From the NCBI GenBank assembly GCA_944386965.1, contig CALXDE010000050.1, forward strand, positions 1 through 7,557: a DNA stretch of 7,557 nucleotides, written 5' to 3'. The translations under genes were made by a program, and so were the position numbers. Position 1 is the first letter of the stretch. Each line of letters begins with the position of its first letter. The notes beneath the pieces are model-generated. The model worked only from the letters and a program-made list of their open reading frames with translations, did no database searches and was not told the origin of the DNA. Source of the DNA: an uncultured Oscillospiraceae bacterium. Lineage in GTDB: Bacteria; Bacillota_A; Clostridia; Oscillospirales; Oscillospiraceae. Shown here piece after piece: positions 1 through 5,581 of this stretch.

Positions 1-786
1 GACCCCGACCACCTGGTGGCCCCGGCGGACATGCTGGAGCTGGACCGCTGGGCGGTGACCAAGCTCAACGAGCTCATTGTGAAGTGCTTCCGGGCCTACG
101 ACGACTACGAGTTCCACGTGGTGAGCCACGCCGTCAACGACTTCTGCGTGGTGGAGCTGAGCTCCTTCTACCTGGATGTCATCAAGGACCGCCTCTACTG
201 CGAGGAGGCCGACGGCCTCAAGCGCCGCAGCGCCCAGACTGCCCTGTGGCTGATCCTGGACACCATCACCAAGATCTTCGCCCCCATCCTGGCCTTCACC
301 TGCGACGAGATCTGGCTCTCCATGCCCCATCGGGAGGGGGATGACGGGCGCAACGTGGTCCTCAACGAGATGAACCAGCCCTTCACAGCGTACGCGCTGG
401 ATGCGGCCGCCATGGAGAAGTGGGCAAAGCTGATGGAGCTGCGCACGGTTGTGAACACCCATCTGGAGGCTGCCCGCAACCGGAAGGAGATCGGCAAGAG
501 CCTGGAGGCCCGGGTTGAGCTGGAACTGCGCAGGGATTACGATGTCCTCCGGTCCTTTGATCCGGAAACCCTGGCCGATCTGCTGATCGTCTCCCAGGCC
601 AGCATTGTCGGGGAATGCCCGGAAGACGGCAGCGCGCAGATCACCGTCCGCGCCACCCCGGCCGAGGGACAGAAGTGCCAGCGCTGCTGGAAGCAGCTCA
701 CCGCTGTGGGAACCGTCAAGGAGCACCCCACTCTGTGCCCGAGATGCGCGGCCGTTGTGGCGAAGCTGCCCAACGTGGAGGAATAA
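1..786 (+). CDS. ileS: isoleucyl-tRNA synthetase, C-terminal part (5' end outside window)
   Basis: This is the last ~261 residues of a class Ia isoleucyl-tRNA synthetase (full length about 930), which charges tRNA-Ile in the cytoplasm. The frame is open from base 1, so the gene starts upstream. The visible part begins in the helical anticodon-binding domain (the stretch DRWAVTKLNEL is typical of IleRS) and runs into the C-terminal extension. There, four cysteine codons at 676, 685, 736 and 745 form two CxxC pairs (CQRC and CPRC), the zinc-binding element of bacterial IleRS needed for full tRNA charging. The catalytic HIGH and KMSKS motifs would lie upstream and cannot be checked. The gene ends at TAA 784-786, followed by a strong terminator. 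A T-box leader is common for this gene in Firmicutes but would be outside the window. Confidence 0.95.
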   Translation, partial: DPDHLVAPADMLELDRWAVTKLNELIVKCFRAYDDYEFHVVSHAVNDFCVVELSSFYLDVIKDRLYCEEADGLKRRSAQTALWLILDTITKIFAPILAFTCDEIWLSMPHREGDDGRNVVLNEMNQPFTAYALDAAAMEKWAKLMELRTVVNTHLEAARNRKEIGKSLEARVELELRRDYDVLRSFDPETLADLLIVSQASIVGECPEDGSAQITVRATPAEGQKCQRCWKQLTAVGTVKEHPTLCPRCAAVVAKLPNVEE

Positions 787-804
787 GCCGCCAAAGCAAA
801 ACAG

Positions 805-840
805 ACAGCGCACCGCCCCAGGGCGGTGCGCTGTTTCTTT
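805..840. terminator. bidirectional intrinsic terminator between ileS and the minus-strand RHH gene
   Basis: Perfect 14-bp inverted repeat: left arm 805-818 (ACAGCGCACCGCCC), right arm 821-834, with formally 2 nt between the arms (realistically a 4-nt loop). On the plus strand it is followed by TTCTTTATTCTT, and on the minus strand by CTGTTTTGCTTT. It sits 18 bp after the ileS stop and just past the stop of the convergent small gene, so it probably ends both transcripts. Confidence 0.9.
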
Positions 841-1018
841 ATTCTTCACGGAACACCTGGATGGGACCGTGATCTGCTTCGTAAGTGTCCAAGTACTGTT
901 GCAAAACATACTCGATCAGATTATTCAGGGAACGATTTTCACGCACGGCAAGAGTGCGCAGTTTTCCGTAGGCGGCTTCGGACAGCCGCAGCCCGGTCTG
1001 AATCTTATTCGTCGGCAT
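839..1018 (-). CDS. small ribbon-helix-helix (Arc/CopG-type) DNA-binding protein
   Basis: A 59-residue protein with the layout of a MetJ/Arc/CopG ribbon-helix-helix repressor. A short N-terminal strand (about residues 5-12, KIQTGLRL) is followed by helix A (about 13-25), a turn with NRSLNN, and helix B (about 30-46, NLIEYVLQQYLDTYE). RHH proteins dimerise and insert the paired strands into the DNA major groove. I chose the ATG at 1018 because AGAGG lies at 1031-1027 about 8 nt upstream. A GTG at 1027 would add three residues but overlaps that Shine-Dalgarno sequence. No toxin-like partner is adjacent, so an antitoxin role is not supported; a transcriptional regulator is more likely. It is divergent from a second RHH gene across a 27-bp palindrome. 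The target is unknown. Confidence 0.85.
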   Translation of the reverse strand: MPTNKIQTGLRLSEAAYGKLRTLAVRENRSLNNLIEYVLQQYLDTYEADHGPIQVFREE

Positions 1019-1057
1019 TGTTATCACCTCTTGGGCACTATGGTAGCAAAAAGCGGG

Positions 1058-1086
1058 TTGACAATCTACTCACATAGTGTTAGCAT
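1058..1086 (+). promoter_or_regulatory. promoter of the plus-strand RHH gene
   Basis: Consensus -35 TTGACA at 1058-1063, a 17-bp spacer, and -10 TAGCAT at 1081-1086 (4 of 6 matches). Transcription would start near 1093, about 30 nt before the ATG at 1123. The -10 box lies inside the 27-bp palindrome, so a protein bound there would block RNA polymerase. On the minus strand the same -35 sequence, shifted by one base, reads TTGTCA (1064-1059), followed after 16 bp by CATAGT (1042-1037). That is a possible weaker divergent promoter for the other RHH gene, though its start would fall almost on the ribosome binding site. Confidence 0.7.
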
Positions 1087-1100
1087 AATGCTAACACTAT
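1074..1100. promoter_or_regulatory. 27-bp perfect palindrome, probable operator
   Basis: Two perfect 13-bp arms, 1074-1086 (ATAGTGTTAGCAT) and 1088-1100, around a single central A at 1087. The palindrome covers the -10 box of the promoter of the plus-strand RHH gene. It is AT-rich in a GC-rich region, has no T-run after it, and is not placed as a terminator, so an operator is the best reading. An extra CACTAT, identical to the outer 6 bp of the arm, lies at 1036-1041 over the possible minus-strand -10. Which of the two flanking RHH proteins binds here, or whether both do, is inference. Confidence 0.75.
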
Positions 1101-1122
1101 TGCCTGTTTGTGAGGGGTAACG

Positions 1123-1299
1123 ATGCGAAACTTTCAGATCCCGACGCCGCCTGCCACCACCAGCAAGAGCATTCGCTTTCCGGCGGAAGTGGTCGACGGG
1201 GTGGAGGAGGCCATCCGGGGAACGAACTGCACCTTCTCCGCCTTTGTGGTGGCGGCGGTGCGCTCGGCGCTGGAGGACCTTCGGGAGGGGGAGGGCTGA
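1123..1299 (+). CDS. small ribbon-helix-helix protein, YlcI/YnfO-like
   Basis: A 58-residue protein starting at ATG 1123, with GAGGGG at 1112-1117 five bases upstream, and ending at TGA 1297-1299. After a proline/threonine-rich N-terminal arm (residues 5-13) comes the stretch TSKSIRFP, a candidate beta strand. It is followed by a helix (about 21-33, AEVVDGVEEAIRG) and a second helix (about 38-55, FSAFVVAAVRSALEDLRE). This is the ribbon-helix-helix layout and resembles small proteins annotated YlcI/YnfO family. It differs clearly from the divergent RHH neighbour, so the two are not a recent duplication. The palindrome over its own promoter suggests autoregulation. It is convergent with the downstream desulfhydrase-like gene, with only 4 bp between the stop codons and no terminator between them. 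Confidence 0.8.
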   Translation: MRNFQIPTPPATTSKSIRFPAEVVDGVEEAIRGTNCTFSAFVVAAVRSALEDLREGEG

Positions 1300-1303
1300 C
1301 GCC

Positions 1304-2278
1304 TCACTCCGGCAGTTCCACGGCAAACAGCCCGCCGGCCCCGCCGCTGTGGAGGTAGAGGATGTTCTCCTCGCCGTCGAAATACCCCTCCTCCAGCAGG
1401 TGGAGGAAGTGGGCAAAGGCCTTGCCGGTGTACACCGGGTCCAGGAAGATGCCCTCAGCCTGGGCCATGGTCTTTACCGCCGCGGTGTCCTCCGGTCCGG
1501 CGACGCCGTAGCCGGCGCCCACGTGGAACTGGATGGCGATATCGTCAGGCTCCACGGTTTCCTCACTCTCCAGCAGCGCCAGGGCCTCCCGCATCAGCTG
1601 AGGCACGATCTCATCAAAGGGGTCGTCGTCCACCGCGATGCCCAGGGCCTTGGTGCCCGGGGAGTAGAGCTTGGTGCCCAGGGCCACGCCGGCGGTGGTG
1701 CCGCCGCTGCCGCATACACAGACCACATGGTCAAAATGGACGCCCAGCTCCCTGGCCTGGGCATAGGCCTCCTCCATGCCCGCCACATAGCCCAGGGCGC
1801 CCAGGGCTGTGGAACCTCCAACAGGGATGTAGTAGGGCATATGGCCCTGCTGTTCCAGCTCCGCCCCCTGGCGGCGCATCTCGGCGTAGACATCGTCATA
1901 GCTGTCGGTGTCCAGGAATTGGGCGTCGCACCCCAGCAGGTGGTCCAGCAGGAGATTCCCCTTCCGCTCCGTGACGCCCCGCTGCTTGAGGAGGAGCACG
2001 GCCTTCATCCCCAGCTTGTTGCAGCAGGCGGCGGTGAGCATGGCGTGGTTGGACTGGGCGCCGCCGGTGGTAAAGACCATGTCGGCCCCCTTGGCCCGGG
2101 CGTCGGCCAGGAGGAACTCCAGCTTGCGCACCTTGTTGCCGCCCAGTCCCACGCCGGTCATGTCGTCCCGCTTGACATAGAGGTTTTTGCCGTACCGGCG
2201 GCTGATGTTCTCCAGCTTGTGGAGGGGAGTGGGCCAGATCCCCAGGGATACCCGGGGGAAGTCGTGGATGGTTTTCAT
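1304..2278 (-). CDS. D-cysteine desulfhydrase / ACC deaminase family PLP enzyme
   Basis: A 324-residue fold-type II pyridoxal-phosphate enzyme of about the usual family length. The PLP-binding lysine is K49 in GGNKVRKLEF, and the substrate-binding QSNH motif is at residues 75-78. A glycine-rich phosphate loop reads CGSGGTTAG. Where ACC deaminase has a glutamate in DPVYEGK, this protein has DPVYTGK, and where ACC deaminase has a leucine in AHLGG it has LHSGG. Established work on this family links small hydroxyl residues at these two places with D-cysteine desulfhydrase activity (D-cysteine to pyruvate, sulfide and ammonia), so that is the better call; other D-amino-acid or amine substrates remain possible. 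The ATG at 2278 has AAGGAGG at 2292-2286, seven bases upstream. The frame is open further upstream but only through the promoter, so longer starts are unlikely. Confidence 0.85.
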   Translation of the reverse strand: MKTIHDFPRVSLGIWPTPLHKLENISRRYGKNLYVKRDDMTGVGLGGNKVRKLEFLLADARAKGADMVFTTGGAQSNHAMLTAACCNKLGMKAVLLLKQRGVTERKGNLLLDHLLGCDAQFLDTDSYDDVYAEMRRQGAELEQQGHMPYYIPVGGSTALGALGYVAGMEEAYAQARELGVHFDHVVCVCGSGGTTAGVALGTKLYSPGTKALGIAVDDDPFDEIVPQLMREALALLESEETVEPDDIAIQFHVGAGYGVAGPEDTAAVKTMAQAEGIFLDPVYTGKAFAHFLHLLEEGYFDGEENILYLHSGGAGGLFAVELPE

Positions 2279-2308
2279 GGCAGGGCCTCCTTTTTTGATT
2301 CTCTCTTC

Positions 2309-2337
2309 ATCATACCAGACGCGGCCCGGAGGGACAA
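2309..2337 (-). promoter_or_regulatory. promoter of the desulfhydrase-like gene
   Basis: On the minus strand, -35 TTGTCC (2337-2332), a 17-bp spacer and -10 TATGAT (2314-2309), with the ribosome binding site about 17 bases further on. This gives a leader of about 24 nt and supports the ATG at 2278 as the start. Confidence 0.75.
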
Positions 2338-2415
2338 GGGGGATTGTGCCGGAGGCCGGCGGGAAAATCGTTACATTTTGTTGCTGTATTGTCACTGCTT
2401 TGTTGTAAAACTGTA

Positions 2416-2445
2416 AGGACATATTCCCCGCGTTTCCGGTATACT
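2416..2445 (+). promoter_or_regulatory. likely promoter of the lipoprotein gene
   Basis: -10 TATACT at 2440-2445 (5 of 6), preceded after 18 bp by AGGACA at 2416-2421 (4 of 6). The start of transcription would be near 2452, about 32 nt before the ATG. The ~100 bp between this and the divergent desulfhydrase promoter is AT-rich and contains TTACA (2371-2375) and two TGTAA copies (2404-2408, 2412-2416), but no convincing operator. Confidence 0.55.
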
Positions 2446-2483
2446 ATGACCATAGAAGAGGTGCTTTCTGGAGAGGAGCGGAT

Positions 2484-3269
2484 ATGGGTAAGCGGTGGTA
2501 TGCGGCGGTTCTGGCGCTGCTGATCCTGGCGCTGGCTGGCTGCGCGGTTCGGGAGGTCCCGGCGGAGGCGGCGGAGCCGGCGGGGGCGCGCACGGTCCGG
2601 GTGGTCCGGGTGATCCGCCCCCAGGTGAAGCGGGGGGAGGCCGCGCTGTACATAGGAATGGCGGGACAGTACGGGGCGTATCCCTTTCACTATGAGGGGG
2701 AGCTGATGCCGGACCAGCTGATCGCCGCCATCGGCGACCTGACGGGCTGGGATCTGCGTCTGGATGGCCCCGTGCTGCGGGATTCCTCCGGCATCACGGT
2801 GACCTTTGCGGCAGACTGCGCCCTCTTTACCGGCCCGCCGGAGTCCCAGAAGGAGGACTTCTTCGTCCGCGATGCCCGGGAGCTGTGCGCCGTCGCGCTG
2901 GACAGCGTGTGCCGCACCCTCCAGTGGAACGCGGTGAACCCCAAGCTGGAGGACCCCAAAGCGATGAAGGTGTTTTTCCGCACCGCCGACGGGGATCTGG
3001 CGCTGGGAGACGCCGGCTTCACCCAGCCGGCGGACCTGCCCTATGGCGGACTGGTGCCGGGGACGCAGGTCCTCAGCGCCCGGGGGCGATTCCTGCGGAC
3101 AGAGGAGGATGGGACCGGCGTTTTTGACGTGGAAGGGGAGGAAATCTCCATGGCTCCCTATGACGGTGGCATTGCCGCCGCGCTTTCCCAAGTAACGCCG
3201 GGGCTGTCCGTGGATCTTGTGTATCTCCAGGGTGAGGACGGCGCCGTTCTCACCGGAGTATATCATTAA
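2484..3269 (+). CDS. secreted lipoprotein of unknown function, possibly GerMN-like
   Basis: A 261-residue protein with a lipoprotein signal peptide: MGKRW, a hydrophobic run to residue 18, and the lipobox LAGC with the lipidated cysteine at C20. A low-complexity Ala/Glu/Pro/Gly linker follows (about 21-36), and the mature domain covers about 37-261. The middle part (about 72-170) contains a predicted helix-strand-helix-strand run: a helical LIAAIGDLTGW, then ITVTFAADCALF, then a helix around DARELCAVALDSVCRTLQ, then KVFFRTADGDL. This is reminiscent of the GerMN domain of sporulation and germination lipoproteins, but the similarity is judged by eye and weak. Four cysteines are present, including the lipid anchor. 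GAGAGGAG at 2471-2478 supports the ATG at 2484. It appears to be a single-gene unit. The function is not known. Confidence 0.8.
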   Translation: MGKRWYAAVLALLILALAGCAVREVPAEAAEPAGARTVRVVRVIRPQVKRGEAALYIGMAGQYGAYPFHYEGELMPDQLIAAIGDLTGWDLRLDGPVLRDSSGITVTFAADCALFTGPPESQKEDFFVRDARELCAVALDSVCRTLQWNAVNPKLEDPKAMKVFFRTADGDLALGDAGFTQPADLPYGGLVPGTQVLSARGRFLRTEEDGTGVFDVEGEEISMAPYDGGIAAALSQVTPGLSVDLVYLQGEDGAVLTGVYH

Positions 3270-3277
3270 ACGGCTAG

Positions 3278-3314
3278 GCAACAGGGGGAGGAGCTCGGCT
3301 CCTCCCCCTGTTGC
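3278..3314 (+). terminator. very strong hairpin after the lipoprotein gene, no T-run
   Basis: A perfect 17-bp inverted repeat, 3278-3294 and 3298-3314, with a 3-nt TCG loop, 8 bp after the stop codon. It is placed like a terminator and the stem is extremely stable. What follows, however, is GTCCCACG rather than a T-run, so it is not a textbook intrinsic terminator. It may act with Rho, protect the mRNA 3' end, or act on both strands. Its right arm overlaps the -35 box of the next gene. Confidence 0.6.
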
Positions 3315-3339
3315 GTCCCACGCGCCGCTGTGGTATGAT
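3311..3339 (+). promoter_or_regulatory. promoter of cdd
   Basis: -35 TTGCGT at 3311-3316 and -10 TATGAT at 3334-3339 with a 17-bp spacer. The predicted start near 3346 leaves a very short leader, with the AGGAGG site (3349-3354) almost at the 5' end of the mRNA. Confidence 0.6.
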
Positions 3340-3362
3340 GGGTTTGACAGGAGGTGCGTTCC

Positions 3363-3758
3363 ATGACGAAACAGGAGCTGTGCGCGGCAGCCCAGTCCAT
3401 GCTGGACCGGGCTTACGCCCCCTACTCCCATTTTCCGGTGGGGGCTGCCCTGGAGTGCGGCGACGGCAGCGTCTTCACCGGGTGCAACATTGAAAACGCC
3501 GCGTTCTCCCCCTCCCTCTGCGCCGAGCGGACCGCGGTGGCCAAGGCGGTCAGCGAGGGACGCCGGGACTTTGTCCGCATCGCCGTGGCCGGCGGTACGG
3601 AGCGGTTCTGTCCGCCCTGCGGCCTGTGCCGTCAGGTGCTCGCGGAGTTTGCCGGGGATGACCTGGAGGTGCTGCTGGTGAACTCCTCCGGCGCGGTCCG
3701 GGAGACTACCCTGGGGGAGCTGCTTCCCATGCGCTTTGGAGAGGAAAATCTCGGATAG
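3363..3758 (+). CDS. cdd: cytidine deaminase
   Basis: A 131-residue protein, the normal size for the homotetrameric bacterial cytidine deaminase, which converts cytidine and deoxycytidine to uridine and deoxyuridine in pyrimidine salvage. All signature elements are present: YAPYSHFPVGAAL near the N terminus, the substrate-binding GCNIENAAF (residues 40-48), the catalytic CAE motif with zinc ligand C53 and proton-shuttle E55, and the second zinc motif PCGLC with C86 and C89. The start is ATG 3363 with AGGAGG at 3349-3354, eight bases upstream; a GTG at 3354 overlaps that site and is rejected. The gene has its own promoter. In many Firmicutes cdd sits with era or pyrimidine genes, but here the neighbours are unrelated. 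Confidence 0.95.
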   Translation: MTKQELCAAAQSMLDRAYAPYSHFPVGAALECGDGSVFTGCNIENAAFSPSLCAERTAVAKAVSEGRRDFVRIAVAGGTERFCPPCGLCRQVLAEFAGDDLEVLLVNSSGAVRETTLGELLPMRFGEENLG

Positions 3759-3864
3759 CGGAGCGTGAAAATTGCCGGAAGACGCGTCGACGGGGGAAAA
3801 CCGGCCATCTCACCAAAATAGAGCGGAGGGGATTGGTCATTCTGCTAAATCTCTCGGGGCACCG

Positions 3865-3893
3865 TTGTTTTTTGGGGGCAATTATGGTATGCT
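3865..3893 (+). promoter_or_regulatory. promoter of the P-loop protein gene
   Basis: -35 TTGTTT at 3865-3870 and -10 TATGCT at 3888-3893 with a 17-bp spacer. The -10 and start region contains ATGCTAACGCTAG (3889-3901), which matches the 13-bp arm of the palindrome at 1088-1100 in 11 of 13 positions. The rest of the 179-bp gap after cdd (3759-3864) shows no gene and no convincing terminator. Confidence 0.6.
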
Positions 3894-3937
3894 AACGCTA
3901 GTAAACAAGCACCAATACCAAAAAGGAGTGATTTCAT

Positions 3938-4348
3938 ATGGTCAGACTGATTATGAGCGGAAAGGGCGAGGGCAAGACCAAACAGCTGATCGACATGATG
4001 GCTACCGCCGCGGAGACAGAGAGCGGCTGCATGGTCTGCATCGAGGCCAGCCGGAGCATGGGCTTCAGCCTGCGCCACCAGACCCGCATGATCGACGCCG
4101 GAGAGTACCAGCTGGGCAGTTTCGAGGCCCTGCGCGGCTTTATCTGCGGCCTGTACGCCGGCAACTACGATATCTCTCAGATTTTTATTGACAACCTGTG
4201 CGCCATTGTCCACAGCGAGGAGACGAACGATATCGACCACTTCCTCGCCTGGATGGATACCTTCGGTGAGGCATGCGGCATCAAGTTCGTTGTCACCATC
4301 AGCGCCGACCCGGAGAGCGCCACCGATGTGATGCGCAAATACATGTGA
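3938..4348 (+). CDS. small P-loop protein of unknown function
   Basis: A 136-residue cytoplasmic protein. An N-terminal strand runs into a Walker A-like loop, SGKGEGKT (residues 7-14), in which serine replaces the first glycine of GxxxxGK[ST]. A Walker B-like hydrophobic strand ending in aspartate, IFIDN with D85, lies in mid-protein. The rest is too short for a full AAA or kinase domain with the usual sensor motifs. I recall similar short clostridial proteins annotated only as ATP-binding, or loosely as 'twitching motility PilT', without experimental support. The start is ATG 3938, with AAGGAG at 3923-3928. It is a single-gene unit with its own promoter and terminator. ATP binding is plausible; the role is unknown. 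Confidence 0.8.
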   Translation: MVRLIMSGKGEGKTKQLIDMMATAAETESGCMVCIEASRSMGFSLRHQTRMIDAGEYQLGSFEALRGFICGLYAGNYDISQIFIDNLCAIVHSEETNDIDHFLAWMDTFGEACGIKFVVTISADPESATDVMRKYM

Positions 4349-4392
4349 CCTGGGCGCGCCGGGGACTTGAAATAGACTCGGAAAAATCGAAC

Positions 4393-4429
4393 AGGGCCAG
4401 GATGCCTGAAGCATCCTGGCCCTTTCTCT
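4393..4429. terminator. bidirectional intrinsic terminator
   Basis: A 13-bp perfect stem, 4393-4405 (AGGGCCAGGATGC) with 4411-4423, and a 5-nt loop. The plus strand continues TTTCTCTATTTC and the minus strand GTTCGATTTTT. It lies between the P-loop gene and the convergent SLH gene and should end both transcripts. Nothing else is visible in 4349-4452. Confidence 0.9.
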
Positions 4430-4452
4430 ATTTCTGGCGCTTCTTTGTCCGC

Positions 4453-5499
4453 TCACTCCTGGAGAATATAGGCGTTGACGCCGAACAGCCGGCACAGCAG
4501 CAGCTTGTCGGCCATGGCCTCCTCGTTCTGGTACCAGACGGTCACGGTCCGCCCGCCGGTTTCCTCCGCCGTCAGATAGGCGCACCGGTAGATCTCTGAG
4601 TAGTACACATGGGTGTCCCGGTCCTCCAGATACGCCTCCACCTCCTCCCGGGAGATGGATCGGGTGGAGATGATCCGGCTGCCCTGGGTGGTGGTTGCGA
4701 TGCCGCCGCTGGTGAGGACCACCGCCACCTGGGACATGTCGGTGCCCGCAGCCCGCTGGGCCTTCAAAGCGTCATAGAGGTCGTTGAAGGGCTCCAGGGG
4801 CGTGGTGGGGATGGATGTCTCCGGGCTGGCCTCCGGGCTGGGAACGGTGAGCAGGGTGTAGCCCGTGCGGCTCACGGCCCGGCTGGGGGCGCTGTATTTC
4901 TCCCAGAGCCGGCCCAGCAGGGCGGCGGCCTGTTCCCGGGTGGCGGCCTGGTCGGGGCGGAAGAGCCCGCCGTCGTATCCGCTGATGATCCCCAGGTCAT
5001 AGGCCACGGCGATGTATCCCTGGTTGGTGTCCACATCGGAAAAGGGAAGCTGGCTGGCAGACAGCCGGCCGGCCAGGGAGGTATACCCCAGGGCGCGGAC
5101 GATCATGGTGGTCATCTCCTCCCGGGTGATGGGGTCCAGGGGACGGAAGGTGCTGGCGTAGGAGGGCAGCGCCCCGTTGGCATAGGCGGTTTCCACCGCG
5201 CTGTAGTACCAGCGCTCCGGTTCGGCGCAGTCGGAGAAGGTGGGTGTCTCCGGCGTCACGGTTTCCCAGCCGAAGAGGCGGCCCAGGGCAGTGACGAACT
5301 GGGCGCGGGTCATGGTCTGCCCCACGCCGAAGTGGGTGCTGTCCACCCCCTGGAACAGGCCGGCCTGGGTGACCCGCTGAATATCCGCATAGGCCCAGTA
5401 ATCCGCCGGGACGTCGGCGTAGCTCTGATCGGCGCCGGCGGCGGGCACTGCCAGCAGCAGCGCCAGGGCCAGCGCACAGAAAAACAGGCGTTTTTTCAT
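4453..5499 (-). CDS. secreted protein with three SLH domains and a C-terminal domain of unknown function
   Basis: A 348-residue exported protein. It has a Sec signal peptide (KKR then a hydrophobic run, likely cut after AGA at residue 23), followed by three S-layer homology domains at about 27-77, 88-138 and 153-201. These carry the family's TRAQF, ITREEM and ATREQA motifs. SLH triplets anchor proteins to pyruvylated secondary cell-wall polymer, so it probably sits on the cell surface. A Ser/Pro/Thr-rich linker (about 203-236) leads to a C-terminal region (about 237-348) that I do not recognise. It is mixed alpha/beta, contains two cysteines (C306, C336) and no transmembrane segment or sortase motif. 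The start is ATG 5499, with AAGGAG about seven bases upstream. It has its own promoter, though read-through from the upstream phosphatase gene is possible. Confidence 0.88.
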   Translation of the reverse strand: MKKRLFFCALALALLLAVPAAGADQSYADVPADYWAYADIQRVTQAGLFQGVDSTHFGVGQTMTRAQFVTALGRLFGWETVTPETPTFSDCAEPERWYYSAVETAYANGALPSYASTFRPLDPITREEMTTMIVRALGYTSLAGRLSASQLPFSDVDTNQGYIAVAYDLGIISGYDGGLFRPDQAATREQAAALLGRLWEKYSAPSRAVSRTGYTLLTVPSPEASPETSIPTTPLEPFNDLYDALKAQRAAGTDMSQVAVVLTSGGIATTTQGSRIISTRSISREEVEAYLEDRDTHVYYSEIYRCAYLTAEETGGRTVTVWYQNEEAMADKLLLCRLFGVNAYILQE

Positions 5500-5531
5500 A
5501 CATACGCTCCTTTTCTCGGGAATACCCTGCT

Positions 5532-5560
5532 ATTTTACCAGGAAATATCCCGTCGGTCAA
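5532..5560 (-). promoter_or_regulatory. promoter of the SLH gene
   Basis: On the minus strand, -35 TTGACC (5560-5555), a 17-bp spacer and -10 TAAAAT (5537-5532), each matching consensus at 5 of 6. It lies in the 82-bp gap between the phosphatase stop and the SLH start. Confidence 0.8.
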
Positions 5561-5579
5561 CCGATAACCGGTCGAACCG
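5554..5579. repeat. two CGGT/ACCG inverted repeats overlapping the SLH promoter
   Basis: Two short palindromes in tandem: CGGT-CA-ACCG at 5554-5563 and CGGT-CGA-ACCG at 5569-5579. The first covers the -35 box of the SLH promoter, and their centres are about 15.5 bp apart. The inner halves also form ACCG-N5-CGGT (5560-5572). There is no T-run, so this is more likely a regulator site than a terminator of the phosphatase gene. Which regulator binds is unknown. Confidence 0.5.
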
Positions 5580-5581
5580 TG

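Noticed and set aside
839..1299. Toxin-antitoxin system based on the two RHH proteins
   Set aside because: RHH proteins are common antitoxins, but no toxin-sized gene is paired with either: one is followed by ileS on the opposite strand and the other by a metabolic enzyme.
2348..2360. GCCGG-AGG-CCGGC inverted repeat
   Set aside because: Only 5-bp arms, no T-run in either direction, and easily produced by chance in GC-rich DNA.
1244..2416. Long open frame on the plus strand opposite the desulfhydrase-like gene
   Set aside because: It is the GC-rich antisense of a clear PLP enzyme, has no ribosome binding site, and its Gly/Ala/His/Val-rich translation has no recognisable domain.
2310..3431. 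Long open frame on the minus strand across the lipoprotein gene and the cdd start
   Set aside because: It runs through two promoters and a hairpin opposite genes with good signals; the translation is Arg/Gly/Pro-rich with no family features.
3759..3864. Possible cdd terminator or small gene after cdd
   Set aside because: Only a weak GCCGG/CCGGC pairing with a long loop is visible, and open frames here lack start signals.
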